Positions 16,669 through 25,965 of a stretch of 64,000 nucleotides of DNA are shown here, piece by piece. The notes under the pieces are model-generated. The model had not been told where the DNA came from, made no database searches, and saw only the letters and a program-made list of their open reading frames with translations. Source of the DNA: Clostridia bacterium (GTDB lineage Bacteria > Bacillota > Clostridia > Oscillospirales > Acutalibacteraceae); contig JAFSDK010000058.1 of assembly GCA_017436255.1 (NCBI GenBank), positions 1-64,000 of the forward strand, written 5' to 3'. The position numbers and the translations under genes were made by a program. How positions within the stretch are numbered: position 1 is the stretch's first letter; each line of letters begins with the position of its first letter.

Positions 16669-17966
16669 TGATGATTTACGATAATATTTCAATAAATAAC
16701 GAGGGCGCTCTTACTTTTGCCAACCAAGATGTAATTGGGCTTGCTAAAAAATACGGCACACCGCTTTATCTGCTTGATGAAAACAAGATTAGAGAAAATT
16801 GCCGTAAATACGTTGATGCCATGAAGGCTAACTTTGGCGATAACTATGCCGTTTTATATGCAAGTAAGGCTAACTCGTTTAAGAAAATTTATAACATTGT
16901 TGAAAGTGAAGGTATGTGTGCTGACGTAGTATCGGTTGGTGAGATTTATACTGCCCTTAAAGCGGGTTTTTCACTTAGCAAAGCATATTTTCACAGCAAC
17001 AACAAAACCGATTTTGACGTTGAATTTGCTATTGAAAACGGCGTTGGTCACTTTGTTGTTGATAATAGGGAAGAACTTGAAGTTATTAACAAATTTGCCG
17101 CACAAAAGGGCATTAAGCAGAAAATACTTCTTCGCTTAACACCCGGTATTGACACCCACACCTACGAAGCAGTAAATACAGGTAAGGTCGACTCAAAATT
17201 TGGTACCGCTATTGAGACGGGACAGGCAGAAGAGATTGTTAAGTACACTCTTGGCTTTGAAAATATCGATTTATGCGGTTTCCACTGTCATATCGGCTCG
17301 ATGGTGTTTGATTCTGATACCTTTATTCGCGGTGCTGAAATCATGATTGAGTTTATGTCCTTAATGAAACAGAAATTTGGTTTTATTACACGTGAACTTA
17401 ATCTTGGCGGTGGTTACGGCGTTAGATACGTTGAAAGTGATCCGACCATTGATATTGGTGCGAATATTTCACAGGTTGCCAACTTTATTAAAGATTTGTG
17501 TGCAAAGTATGAACTTAACGTTCCAATGATTCTTATGGAACCGGGTAGAAGTATCGTAGCCGATGCAGGTATGACTCTTTATACCGTTGGTACAGTTAAG
17601 AGAATTACGGGTTATAAAAATTACGTTTCGGTTGACGGCGGTATGTCTGATAACCCGAGATATGCGCTTTATGAATCTGAATATACGCTCTTTAATGCTT
17701 CTAAAATTAACAATGCAGCAACCCTTAAATGTGACGTTGTTGGACGTTGTTGTGAAAGCGGCGATATTATTCAGCCCAACGTTTTATTACCTGAAACCGA
17801 ACGTGGCGATATTTTGGCTGTTTGCACTACCGGTGCATATAATTTCTCAATGGCTATGAATTATAATCGTATTGCTCGTCCGCCCGTTGTTATTTTAAAA
17901 GACGGCGATTCCTACGTTGCAGTACGCCGAGAAACATTGGAAGATATTATTCGTAACGATATTTAA
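16668..17966 (+). CDS. lysA: Diaminopimelate decarboxylase
   Basis: About 432 residues, PLP-dependent fold type III; converts meso-diaminopimelate to lysine. The PLP lysine is in VLYASKANS near residue 65. Further signatures are HSNNKTDFDVEFA, FHCHIGS, LNLGGGYGVRY, EPGRSIVADAG (phosphate-binding) and the active-site Cys in GRCCESGD. ATG 16668 overlaps the last base of the lysC TAA, showing translational coupling; ATG 16671 is an alternative. It completes the lysine unit. Other dap genes are not in the window. Confidence 0.95.
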   Translation: MMIYDNISINNEGALTFANQDVIGLAKKYGTPLYLLDENKIRENCRKYVDAMKANFGDNYAVLYASKANSFKKIYNIVESEGMCADVVSVGEIYTALKAGFSLSKAYFHSNNKTDFDVEFAIENGVGHFVVDNREELEVINKFAAQKGIKQKILLRLTPGIDTHTYEAVNTGKVDSKFGTAIETGQAEEIVKYTLGFENIDLCGFHCHIGSMVFDSDTFIRGAEIMIEFMSLMKQKFGFITRELNLGGGYGVRYVESDPTIDIGANISQVANFIKDLCAKYELNVPMILMEPGRSIVADAGMTLYTVGTVKRITGYKNYVSVDGGMSDNPRYALYESEYTLFNASKINNAATLKCDVVGRCCESGDIIQPNVLLPETERGDILAVCTTGAYNFSMAMNYNRIARPPVVILKDGDSYVAVRRETLEDIIRNDI

Positions 17967-17973
17967 AAAAGTA

Positions 17974-18002
17974 TTGACACAGTAATGTTTTAGTGTTAAA
18001 AT
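17974..18002 (+). promoter_or_regulatory. Promoter of T-box unit 2
   Basis: TTGACA (17974-17979), 17-base spacer, TAAAAT (17997-18002). Confidence 0.7.
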
Positions 18003-18014
18003 ATAAAAAAATTT

Positions 18015-18278
18015 ATAAATGCTATGATGAAGACGGACGAGAAGTTTTCTATCCAAAGAGAGTCGGTGATGGTGTGAATCCGACGTTAGTGTTCTCAAGT
18101 TCCCATCCCTTCTGAGCTGGAATTCTCAACGGTTTACTTAGTAGGAGTTCTCGTGATTGCTGCGTAAAGGCATAGGATTTGATTGAATCCGAGAGTGGCG
18201 GTTTTTTACTGCAATTTGAGTGGTACCGCGGGTTATGTGTTTTAACTCGTCTCAAGGCAACTTGGGGCGAGTTTTTTG
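18015..18278 (+). promoter_or_regulatory. T-box riboswitch 2, probable specifier ATC (isoleucine)
   Basis: It has AAAGAGAGTCGG and GGTGTGAATCCGAC stem I elements and a K-turn (GATGA...CTGAG). The lower helix GAAG (18029-18032) pairs with CTTC (18109-18112). The triplet at the specifier position, one base 5' of that arm, is ATC (18105-18107), an Ile codon. The T-box TTTGAGTGGTACCGCGG (about 18215-18231) has TGGT, fitting discriminator A. The terminator AACTCGTCTCAAG/CTTGGGGCGAGTT (18244-18273) precedes a T-run. The specifier call is less certain than for T-box 1 because the following base is C and the loop is large. Confidence 0.88.
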
Positions 18279-18307
18279 TTTATTAATATAAGAAATGAGG
18301 TATTAAA

Positions 18308-20578
18308 ATGGACACAAACAACGTTAAAAGTCAGTTATTGGAGATTGCATTTCGAATAAAAGAAATGCGCGAAATTTGTGGACTTTCCATTGAAGAAATG
18401 GCAATAAAAACTGACACAACTCCCGACCAATATTTATTGTTTGAAACGGGTACTATTGATTTTCCATTTTCGTTTATTCATAAATGTTCTTTAGCGTTTG
18501 GCATTGGTATGAACGATTTGTTAGAAGGTAAAAGTGCAAACCTTTCTTCCTATGCCGTTACAAGAAAAAATGAAGGTAGAATTACCGCTAAAGAGGATGG
18601 CATCAGCATCAGCAATTTGGCGCCTTTGTTCCGTAATAAATTAGCAGAACCTTATTGGGTACATTATGAATATTCTGAAGAATTGCAAAATAAACCCATC
18701 CATAAAACCACACACTCAGGTCAGGAATTTGACATCGTGTTAAGCGGTACTTTAAAAGTACAAGTTGGCAATAATATTGAAATCCTTAATGAGGGTGACT
18801 GTATTTTTTATGATAGTTCAACTCCTCATGGTATGATTGCTGTAGACGGTAAAGACTGTTATTTTTGCGCCGTTGTTGTTTCGGGCGATGCAAAGGTGAA
18901 CGAGCAAGAAATCAACCGCACCATCGTTGACGCCCGACAGACCGATGACCTACTTATTAAGAAATTTATTAACACTTCCGAGGATGAAAACGGCACTTTA
19001 ACTGCTATTTCATTTAACGATGAGGATAAATTTAATTTTGCTTACGATGTTGTTGACGCTATTGCCGACAAAGACCCCGACAAAACAGCTATGGTATTTG
19101 TTGATGATGAACTTAACGACCGTACATTTTCATTTAAAGATATTAAAAAAGCATCTGCTCGTACCGCCAATTACTTTAAGTCATTAGGCATTAAAAAAGG
19201 CGATTCGGTAATGCTTGTTCTTAAACGTCATTATCAGTTCTGGTATTCAATTCTTGCGCTTCATAAAATCGGCGCAGTGGCAATTCCTGCTACCAATCAG
19301 TTGCTTGAACACGATTTTGAATACAGATTCAAGTCTGCAAACGTTAAGGCAATCGTTTGTACTGCCGATGGAGATGTTTCAAATCAGGTTGATTTAGCTG
19401 CCCGAAAATGTGATTGTCTTGAGACCAAGATTATGGTCGGTGGTAAAAAAGACGGTTGGCATGATTTTGATGAAGAATCGGCACTATTTAGTACGCATTT
19501 CCCGAGAACTGAAGATACCCCTTGCGGTGATGACCCGATGATTATGTTCTTTACTTCGGGCACCACAGGTTATCCCAAAATCGCTAAGCATAGTTACAAG
19601 TATGCTTTAGGTCACTTTATAACGGCAAAATATTGGCACAACGTTATGTCAGACGGACTTCACTTCACAATTTCTGAAACAGGTTGGGGTAAGGCACTTT
19701 GGGGCAAACTCTATGGTCAATGGATGAGTGAGGGCGCAGTATTTGTCTATGACTTCAATAGATTTGATGCTGCTAAAATTTTACCCATGTTTGCTAAATA
19801 TAAGATAACAACATTCTGCGCGCCGCCTACTATGTACAGAATGCTTATTAAACAGGATTTATCTCAGTATGATTTAAGTTCGATTAAGTATGCTACAACT
19901 GCTGGTGAAGCGCTTAACCCCGAGGTTTTCTATCAGTTTAAGAAGGCTACCGGTCTTACAATTATGGAAGGCTTCGGTCAGACCGAAACAACCCTTTGTA
20001 TAGGTAATCTTGTTGGTACAACACCAAAACCCGGCGCAATGGGCAAACCGATACCGCTTTATGACCTAGATTTAGTTGATACAGACGGAAATTCTGTTGG
20101 CGTCGGTGAGAACGGTGAAATCGTTGTTCGTACCGATAAATGGGTGCCTTGCGGCTTATTCCTCGGTTATCATAATGATGATGAACGCACAAGTGAAGCT
20201 TGGCACGATGGTATGTATCACACAGGTGACGTTGCTTATAAGGATGAAGACGGATATTATTGGTACGTTAGCCGTATTGATGACGTTATCAAATCATCAG
20301 GTTATCGTATTGGACCGTTTGAAATTGAAAATGTTATCATGGAATTACCTTATGTTCTTGAGTGTGGCGTTTCGGCAGCACCCGATGAGATACGAGGTCA
20401 GGTTGTAAAGGCAAGTATCGTACTCACCGAAGGAACAGTTGGTACCGATGAACTTAAGAAAGAAATACAAACCTACGTTAAGGAACATACCGCACCATAC
20501 AAGTATCCGAGAATCGTTGAATTCCGTGATGAATTACCCAAGACAATAAGCGGAAAAATAATGAGAAATAAGCTCTGA
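18308..20578 (+). CDS. XRE-HTH + cupin + acyl-CoA synthetase fusion (Ile T-box unit)
   Basis: 756 residues. An XRE-type helix-turn-helix (about 12-70; IKEMREICGLSIEEMA) is followed by a cupin domain (about 125-200; THSGQEFDIVLSG, GDCIFYDSSTPHGM). A full AMP-forming acyl-CoA synthetase domain spans about 235-756, with FFTSGTTGYPKIA, GFGQTETT, YHTGDVAY, SSGYRIGPFEIE and the catalytic Lys in TISGKIMRNKL. The ligase part resembles medium/short-chain acyl-CoA synthetases. With an Ile-specific T-box, 2-methylbutyrate is a sensible but untested substrate. The HTH-cupin head is typical of small-molecule-responsive repressors, so the protein may sense as well as catalyse. Its paralogue follows at 20932. 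Confidence 0.87.
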   Translation: MDTNNVKSQLLEIAFRIKEMREICGLSIEEMAIKTDTTPDQYLLFETGTIDFPFSFIHKCSLAFGIGMNDLLEGKSANLSSYAVTRKNEGRITAKEDGISISNLAPLFRNKLAEPYWVHYEYSEELQNKPIHKTTHSGQEFDIVLSGTLKVQVGNNIEILNEGDCIFYDSSTPHGMIAVDGKDCYFCAVVVSGDAKVNEQEINRTIVDARQTDDLLIKKFINTSEDENGTLTAISFNDEDKFNFAYDVVDAIADKDPDKTAMVFVDDELNDRTFSFKDIKKASARTANYFKSLGIKKGDSVMLVLKRHYQFWYSILALHKIGAVAIPATNQLLEHDFEYRFKSANVKAIVCTADGDVSNQVDLAARKCDCLETKIMVGGKKDGWHDFDEESALFSTHFPRTEDTPCGDDPMIMFFTSGTTGYPKIAKHSYKYALGHFITAKYWHNVMSDGLHFTISETGWGKALWGKLYGQWMSEGAVFVYDFNRFDAAKILPMFAKYKITTFCAPPTMYRMLIKQDLSQYDLSSIKYATTAGEALNPEVFYQFKKATGLTIMEGFGQTETTLCIGNLVGTTPKPGAMGKPIPLYDLDLVDTDGNSVGVGENGEIVVRTDKWVPCGLFLGYHNDDERTSEAWHDGMYHTGDVAYKDEDGYYWYVSRIDDVIKSSGYRIGPFEIENVIMELPYVLECGVSAAPDEIRGQVVKASIVLTEGTVGTDELKKEIQTYVKEHTAPYKYPRIVEFRDELPKTISGKIMRNKL

Positions 20579-20583
20579 TATTG

Positions 20584-20612
20584 TTGACAAATTGGGGCAA
20601 ATGTGGTATAAT
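20584..20612 (+). promoter_or_regulatory. Promoter of T-box unit 3
   Basis: Perfect TTGACA (20584-20589), 17-base spacer, perfect TATAAT (20607-20612). Confidence 0.8.
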
Positions 20613-20624
20613 TCATTAAAATAT

Positions 20625-20905
20625 TTAAAAACGTTGATGAAGAGTTATCCTTAATGATGTTTTTCAGAGAGTTGACGGTTGGTGCAAGTCAATAAAACCA
20701 ATTTTGGATATGTAGCTTCTGAGTTGAAGGGAAGAACGTCTTTAACTAATGATTAGTAGAACCCTTTCGTGATTGCTGCGTAAAGGCATAGGATTTGACA
20801 GAATCCGAGAGTGGCGGTTTTTTACTGCAATTTGAGTGGTACCGCGGGTTAAAATTCTTAGCTCGTCTCAAAGATAATCTGCATCTTTGGGGCGAGTTTT
20901 TTGGT
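20625..20905 (+). promoter_or_regulatory. T-box riboswitch 3, probable specifier GTA (valine)
   Basis: Stem I has CAGAGAGTTGACGG and GGTGCAAGTCAA elements. The lower helix GAAG (20639-20642) pairs with CTTC (20716-20719), followed by TGAG. The upper helix TATCC (20646-20650) pairs with GGATA (20706-20710). The five-base 3' side of the loop is TGTAG, so the specifier is most simply GTA (20712-20714), Val. The T-box TTTGAGTGGTACCGCGG again fits discriminator A. The terminator arms GCTCGTCTCAAAGAT/ATCTTTGGGGCGAG end in six T. The 85 bases at 20767-20851 match 18151-18235 of T-box 2 with two differences, so the leaders are duplicates. Confidence 0.88.
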
Positions 20906-20931
20906 TCCAAAGCAAATTTGGAGGTATTTTG

Positions 20932-23220
20932 ATGAATCAAATGACAGGACTTGATTTTAAAATCAAGGAAATGGCGTCACGTATTAAGGAATTACGTGAA
21001 ATTGAGGGTCTAACAACCGCTGAAATGGCGGTTAAAACAGGCATTAGCGAAAGTGAGTATATTGATTGCGAAAACGCTAAAAACGACCTTAACTTTGCTT
21101 TTATTTATCGCTGTGCACTTGCTTTTAACGTTGACGTTACCGATATTATTGAAGGTAACAGCCCTAAACTTAAATCTTTGGTAGTTACCCGTGCAGGCGC
21201 AGGTCAAAAAATTGAGCAGGCGCACGGTATGACATATTACAACTAGGCTTCTGCTTTCCAAAACAGAATTGCTGAGCCGCTCTACGTACATAGTGTGTAT
21301 AGCGAAGAAGCGCAACATCGTGACATTGAACTTACAACCCACTCGGGCCAAGAGTGTGACATTATCATTCAAGGTCATTTAAAGGTTCAGGTTGGTGAGC
21401 ATAAAGAGGTTTTAGGACCGGGTGACACTATTTACTACGATAGTTCAACACCTCACGGTATGATTGCGGTAAACGGTAGTGACTGTTTGTTTTATGCAAT
21501 CGTTTTAAATCCGACAGGTGAGCCGATTCCTGAACTTACAAAGAGTGAGGCAGTAAGACTTAAAAAAGCCGATCCCAGTGACAAGAAACCAAGAATTTAC
21601 AAGAACTTCATCGATACTGAAGTGGATGAAAATGGTACACCCACAAAAATTACCTTTAAAAATACCGATAAGTTTAATTTCGCTTTTGATTTGGTTGACG
21701 GTCTTGCCGAACGCGAGCCTGAAAAACTTGCAATGCTTCACATCAGTCGTGATAAGGAAGAACGCAGATTTACCTTTAAGGATATGAAAAAAGCTTCGGC
21801 GCAGTGTGCTAACTACTTTAAGTCTTTAGGTATTAAAAAGGGCGACCGAGTAATGCTTGTTCTTAAACGTCATTACCAATTCTGGTTTGCCATTTTAGGT
21901 CTTAACAAATTAGGCGCTATTGCAATTCCTGCAACAAATCAGTTGCTTGACCACGATTTTGAATATCGTTTCAATGCCGCTGAAATCAGCACAGTTATCT
22001 GTACTGCAGACGGTGATACCGCACATCAAATTGAAATTGCGGCCGAAAAATCTCCAAGCCTTGTTAATAAACTTATTGTTAACGGCAAGCGTGAGGGTTG
22101 GCGCAGTTTTGATGATGAGTACGTACTTTTCAGTACTCATTTTGAGCGCACAATTGATTCACCTTGTGGTGATGATACAATGATGATGTACTTTACTTCG
22201 GGTACAACAGGTTATCCAAAGATTGCTACCCATAATCACAAATATGCATTGGGCCATTTCCATACCGCTAAATATTGGCATTACGTTGACCCCGATGGTC
22301 TACACTTTACCATTTCCGATACAGGTTGGGCAAAGGCTATGTGGGGCAAACTTTACGGTCAATGGTTGTGCGAGGCGGCTACGTTTGTTTATGACTTTGA
22401 CAGATTCGATGCCGCAGATATTTTACCGATGTTTGAAAAATATCACATTACTACATTCTGCGCACCGCCTACGATGCTACGAATGATGGTTAAACAGGAT
22501 ATTTCAAAATATGATTTCTCATCGGTTAGACATATGTCAACCGCCGGTGAAGCACTTAACCCCGAAGTTTATCGCCAATTTGAAAAAGCAACAGGTCTTC
22601 AAATTCTTGAAGGATTTGGCCAGACCGAAAGTACTATGATTATAGGTAATATGATTGGTGCTTCGCACAAAATCGGTTCTATGGGCAAACCCGCACCGAT
22701 TTACAACGTTGTGTTGCTTGATTCTGACGGCAAAAAGGTTAAGGATGGAGAAAACGGCGAAATTTGTATTGACGTTTCAAACGGTATGCCTTGTGGTCTC
22801 TTTAGTGGTTACTACCGCGATGAAGAAAAAACAAAAGAAGTTCTTCACGATGGTTATTATCACACAGGCGACGTTGCTTGGCGTGATGAAGACGGTTTCT
22901 ACTGGTACGTTGGCCGTGTTGACGACGTTATTAAGTCATCGGGTTATCGTATTGGACCGTTTGAAATTGAAAACGTAATTATGGAATTACCTTATGTTCT
23001 TGAGTGTGGCGTTTCGGCTGCACCCGATGAAATTCGTGGTCAGGTTGTTAAGGCTAGCATCGTTTTAACGCCCGGTACTGAACCTACCGAAGAACTTAAA
23101 AAGGAAATTCAAAATTACGTTAAGGAACACACCGCTCCTTATAAATATCCACGTATAGTTGTATTCCGCGACCAACTTCCTAAAACTGTTAGCGGTAAGA
23201 TTATTCGTAATAAACTATAG
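20932..23220 (+). pseudogene. XRE-HTH + cupin + acyl-CoA synthetase, interrupted by in-frame TAG (Val T-box unit)
   Basis: Paralogue of the 18308 gene, 762 codons if read through. The HTH (about 10-70) and the start of the cupin are followed by TAG at 21244-21246, then the same frame continues without another stop to 23220. The paralogue has TTG (Leu) at the aligned site (SNLAP versus YN-stop-AS), so one base change explains the stop. The rest is intact: YFTSGTTGYPKIA, GFGQTEST, YHTGDVAW and TVSGKIIRNKL. The possible GTG restart at 21295 lacks a strong ribosome site and would remove the HTH and part of the cupin. Options are recent inactivation, two-part translation, amber readthrough or sequence error. 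TAG ends normal genes nearby, so it is not globally reassigned. Confidence 0.8.
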
Positions 23221-23229
23221 AGGTCTAAA

Positions 23230-23913
23230 ATGAAAGCGAAAAGAGTTACTTTATTCGCAGGTCATTACGGCAGTGGTAAAACAAATATCGCGGTAAATTA
23301 TGCATTTCACTTAAATGACAATAATTTACCCGTTGTTATAGCCGATTTAGATATAGTAAACCCTTATTTTAGAACTAAAGACAGTGAAAACGAGTTTAAA
23401 AACAGGGGAATAGAGCTTGTCTGTTCTGCATTTACCAACACAAATCTTGATATTCCCGCACTTCCGCAAGAAATGTATAAGGTAGTGCAAGATAAAACAA
23501 AATATGCTATAATAGATATCGGTGGCGACGACCAGGGTGCAGTTGCACTCGGACGTTACGTGCCATATATTTTAGAAGAAAATGATTACGATATGTTGTT
23601 TGTAGCTAATTGCTTTAGACCGCTTACCTTAACCGCTGATGACGCTTTGACTGTTATGCGAGAAATTGAGGCGGCTTGCGGTATAAAATTTACGGGAATT
23701 ATCAATAATTCAAATCTCGGTAACGATACAACTGCCGAAGACGTGCTTTCAAGCACCGATTATATAAGCAAATTATCAAACATATCGGGTTTGCCCGTTG
23801 TTATGACCTGTGTAGAGGAAAAATTATTTAGTGAATTATCTGGCAAGGTTGACAATTTATTTAGCCTAACCTTACAGAAAAAATATTTTGATATAAATAC
23901 TGGGGGTATTTAG
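23230..23913 (+). CDS. P-loop ATPase of the MinD/ParA (SIMIBI) type next to the oxidoreductase
   Basis: 227 residues. Deviant Walker A AGHYGSGKTNIAVN near the N-terminus, a switch-type ADLDIVNPYFR, and Walker B YAIIDIGGDDQGA. The fold is that of nucleotide-dependent adaptor or cluster-carrier ATPases. Genes of this kind often sit beside 2-oxoacid:ferredoxin oxidoreductase operons, and a role in assembling or maturing the iron-sulfur enzyme is plausible but unproven. It starts nine bases after the ligase stop, and its stop is one base before the ferredoxin subunit, so it is inside the same transcript. Confidence 0.75.
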   Translation: MKAKRVTLFAGHYGSGKTNIAVNYAFHLNDNNLPVVIADLDIVNPYFRTKDSENEFKNRGIELVCSAFTNTNLDIPALPQEMYKVVQDKTKYAIIDIGGDDQGAVALGRYVPYILEENDYDMLFVANCFRPLTLTADDALTVMREIEAACGIKFTGIINNSNLGNDTTAEDVLSSTDYISKLSNISGLPVVMTCVEEKLFSELSGKVDNLFSLTLQKKYFDINTGGI

Positions 23914-23914
23914 T

Positions 23915-24121
23915 ATGGCAAAACTTACTTTTAAGACAGATATGTGCAAAGGCTGCGGTCTTTGTGTTGATGCCTGCCCTAAAAAACTTCTTATAATTGC
24001 CAAAGACAAAATCAATCAAAAAGGACATTCTCCTGCAGAAATAACCGATGAAAGTCAATGTATCGGTTGCGCTTTCTGTGCAACAATGTGTCCTGACTGC
24101 ATTATTACGGTAGAAAGGTAG
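23915..24121 (+). CDS. vorD: 2-oxoacid:ferredoxin oxidoreductase delta subunit (2x[4Fe-4S])
   Basis: 68-residue ferredoxin-like subunit with two clear cluster motifs, CKGCGLCVDACPK and CIGCAFCATMCPDC. It shuttles electrons between the TPP enzyme and external ferredoxin. The order delta-alpha-beta-gamma is the usual one for VOR/KOR-type four-subunit enzymes. The next subunit begins 10 bases downstream. VOR versus KOR naming rests on context, since small ferredoxin subunits are not diagnostic. Confidence 0.85.
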   Translation: MAKLTFKTDMCKGCGLCVDACPKKLLIIAKDKINQKGHSPAEITDESQCIGCAFCATMCPDCIITVER

Positions 24122-24131
24122 GTAATACATA

Positions 24132-25196
24132 ATGGCTAAAAAGGTACTTATGAAGGGTAATGAAGCTATTGCAGAAGCTGCTATTATGGCAGGTTGCCGT
24201 CACTACTTCGGTTATCCTATTACACCTCAAACAGAAATTGCCGCTTATATGGCAAAAAGAATGCCGAAAATTGGCGGTACATTCTTACAGGCTGAAAGTG
24301 AAGTTGCCGCAATCAATATGGTTTACGGTGTTGCTTCAACCGGTAAGCGTGTTATGACTTCATCTTCAAGCCCAGGTGTTGCTTTAAAGAGTGAAGGCTT
24401 ATCCTATATGGCAGGTAGTGATCTACCCGGTCTTATAGTTAACGTTCAACGTGGTGGTCCCGGTCTTGGCGGTATTCAGCCTTCACAGTCTGATTACTTT
24501 ATGGCTACTAAGGCAGGCGGTCACGGTGACTTCCGTATGATAGTTTTGGCGCCGTCTTCAGTTCAGGAAATGGCTGACCTTACTATTAAAGGCTTTGACC
24601 TTGCCGAAAAATATCGTATGACATCTATGATTTTAGCTGACGGTACAATGGGTCAGATGATGGAACCCGTTGAGTTAAACGAGCCTGAAATCAAAGAATA
24701 TGATAAATCTTGGGCAGTAACAGGCACCAAGATGCAACGTAAGCATAATATCATTAACTCATTGTCACTTATTCCTGATGAACTTGAAAAGTTAAACTTT
24801 GAAAGATTCCAGCGATATAAGCAGATTGAAGAAAATGAAGTTATGTATGAAGAATTTATGATGGATGATGCTGAAATTTGTATTGCCGCATTTGGTATTG
24901 CCGCAAGAATTTCTAAAAACGCCATTATTGCCGCTCGTGAGCAGGGTATAAAGGTTGGTTTAATTCGTCCTATCACACTTTGGCCGTTCCCGACCGAAGC
25001 ATTCGCTAAGGCGGCCGATAAGGTAAATTCATTTATTTCTGTTGAGCTTTCTATGGGTCAGATGATTGAGGACGTTCGTCTTGCAACAGGTTGCAAAAAG
25101 CCGGTTACATTATGTAATCGTGCAGGCGGTATGATTCCTTCACCTGAACAGGTATTGGAAGCTATTGTAAATGCTGCAAAAGGAGGTAACAAGTAA
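24132..25196 (+). CDS. vorB: 2-oxoacid:ferredoxin oxidoreductase alpha subunit (VorB-like)
   Basis: 354 residues. Pyrimidine-binding (PP-type) TPP domain with MKGNEAIAEAAIMAGC, FGYPITPQTEI and the catalytic-region FLQAESEVAAINMVYG. Domain II follows after about residue 240 (EICIAAFGIAARISKNAI). This length and sequence style matches proteins annotated as 3-methyl-2-oxobutanoate dehydrogenase VorB. The enzyme family interconverts 2-oxoacid + CoA and acyl-CoA + CO2 with ferredoxin and runs in the carboxylating direction in some anaerobes. Placement before ilvE and behind a Val T-box favours branched-chain substrates. Its stop overlaps the next start. Confidence 0.88.
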   Translation: MAKKVLMKGNEAIAEAAIMAGCRHYFGYPITPQTEIAAYMAKRMPKIGGTFLQAESEVAAINMVYGVASTGKRVMTSSSSPGVALKSEGLSYMAGSDLPGLIVNVQRGGPGLGGIQPSQSDYFMATKAGGHGDFRMIVLAPSSVQEMADLTIKGFDLAEKYRMTSMILADGTMGQMMEPVELNEPEIKEYDKSWAVTGTKMQRKHNIINSLSLIPDELEKLNFERFQRYKQIEENEVMYEEFMMDDAEICIAAFGIAARISKNAIIAAREQGIKVGLIRPITLWPFPTEAFAKAADKVNSFISVELSMGQMIEDVRLATGCKKPVTLCNRAGGMIPSPEQVLEAIVNAAKGGNK

Positions 25197-25948
25197 TGGT
25201 AGTATTTGAAAAACCTAAGGCTTTGGCCGATGTTTCTATGCACTATTGTCCCGGTTGTACACATGGTATTATTCATAGACTTGTTGCCGAAGTTATTGAT
25301 GAATTAGGCATTGAGGGCAAGACCATTGGTGTTGCTCCCGTTGGTTGTTCGGTAATGGCATACAATTACTTTAACTGTGATATGGTTGAGGCGGCTCACG
25401 GTCGTGCACCTGCAGTTGCTACAGGTCTTAAACGTGCCGACCCCGAAAATCATATTGTATTTACTTATCAAGGTGACGGTGACTTGGCATCTATCGGTAT
25501 GGCAGAAACAGTTCACTCTGCAACCCGTAATGAAAACATCACCGTAATATTCGTTAACAACGCTATTTATGGTATGACAGGCGGTCAGATGGCACCGACT
25601 TCATTACCCGGTCAGGTTACACAGACTTCACCTTACGGACGTGACGTTAACCACTGCGGTTTTCCGATTAAAGTTTGCGAAATGTTATCTGAACTTGACG
25701 GTCCTGAGTACCTTGAACGTGTAGCAGTTAACAACGTTAAAAACGTTAAGAAGGCTAAAATGGCCATTAAAAAGGCTTTTGAAAATCAAATCAACGGCAA
25801 GGGCTTTTCACTTGTTGAGGTTGTATCAAGTTGTCCTACCAACTGGGGTATGACTCCGCAAAAAGCTTTGCAGTGGGTTGAAGAAAATATGATTCCTTAT
25901 TATCCGCTCGGTGTTTACAAAGACCGCAGTGCTGATAAGGCCGAATAA
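25196..25948 (+). CDS. vorA: 2-oxoacid:ferredoxin oxidoreductase beta subunit (TPP-binding)
   Basis: 250 residues. Starts with the cysteine-containing HYCPGCTHG motif and the TPP/Mg motif runs from GDGDLASIGMAE to FVNNAIYGMTGGQ. Further conserved segments are VAPVGCSVMAYNYF and HGRAPAVATGLKRA. It forms the catalytic core with the alpha subunit. ATG 25196 overlaps the last base of the alpha stop (TAATG), typical translational coupling of obligate partners. Confidence 0.9.
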   Translation: MVVFEKPKALADVSMHYCPGCTHGIIHRLVAEVIDELGIEGKTIGVAPVGCSVMAYNYFNCDMVEAAHGRAPAVATGLKRADPENHIVFTYQGDGDLASIGMAETVHSATRNENITVIFVNNAIYGMTGGQMAPTSLPGQVTQTSPYGRDVNHCGFPIKVCEMLSELDGPEYLERVAVNNVKNVKKAKMAIKKAFENQINGKGFSLVEVVSSCPTNWGMTPQKALQWVEENMIPYYPLGVYKDRSADKAE

Positions 25949-25965
25949 AAGGGGAGGCAATAAAA

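Noticed and set aside
18049..18255. Short minus-strand frames in T-boxes 2 and 3
   Set aside because: They share sequence only because the T-box leaders are duplicated; no ribosome sites.
20932..21246. Stand-alone 104-residue XRE regulator
   Set aside because: The frame continues past the TAG with clear homology to the paralogue, so it is better described as the first part of an interrupted fusion gene.
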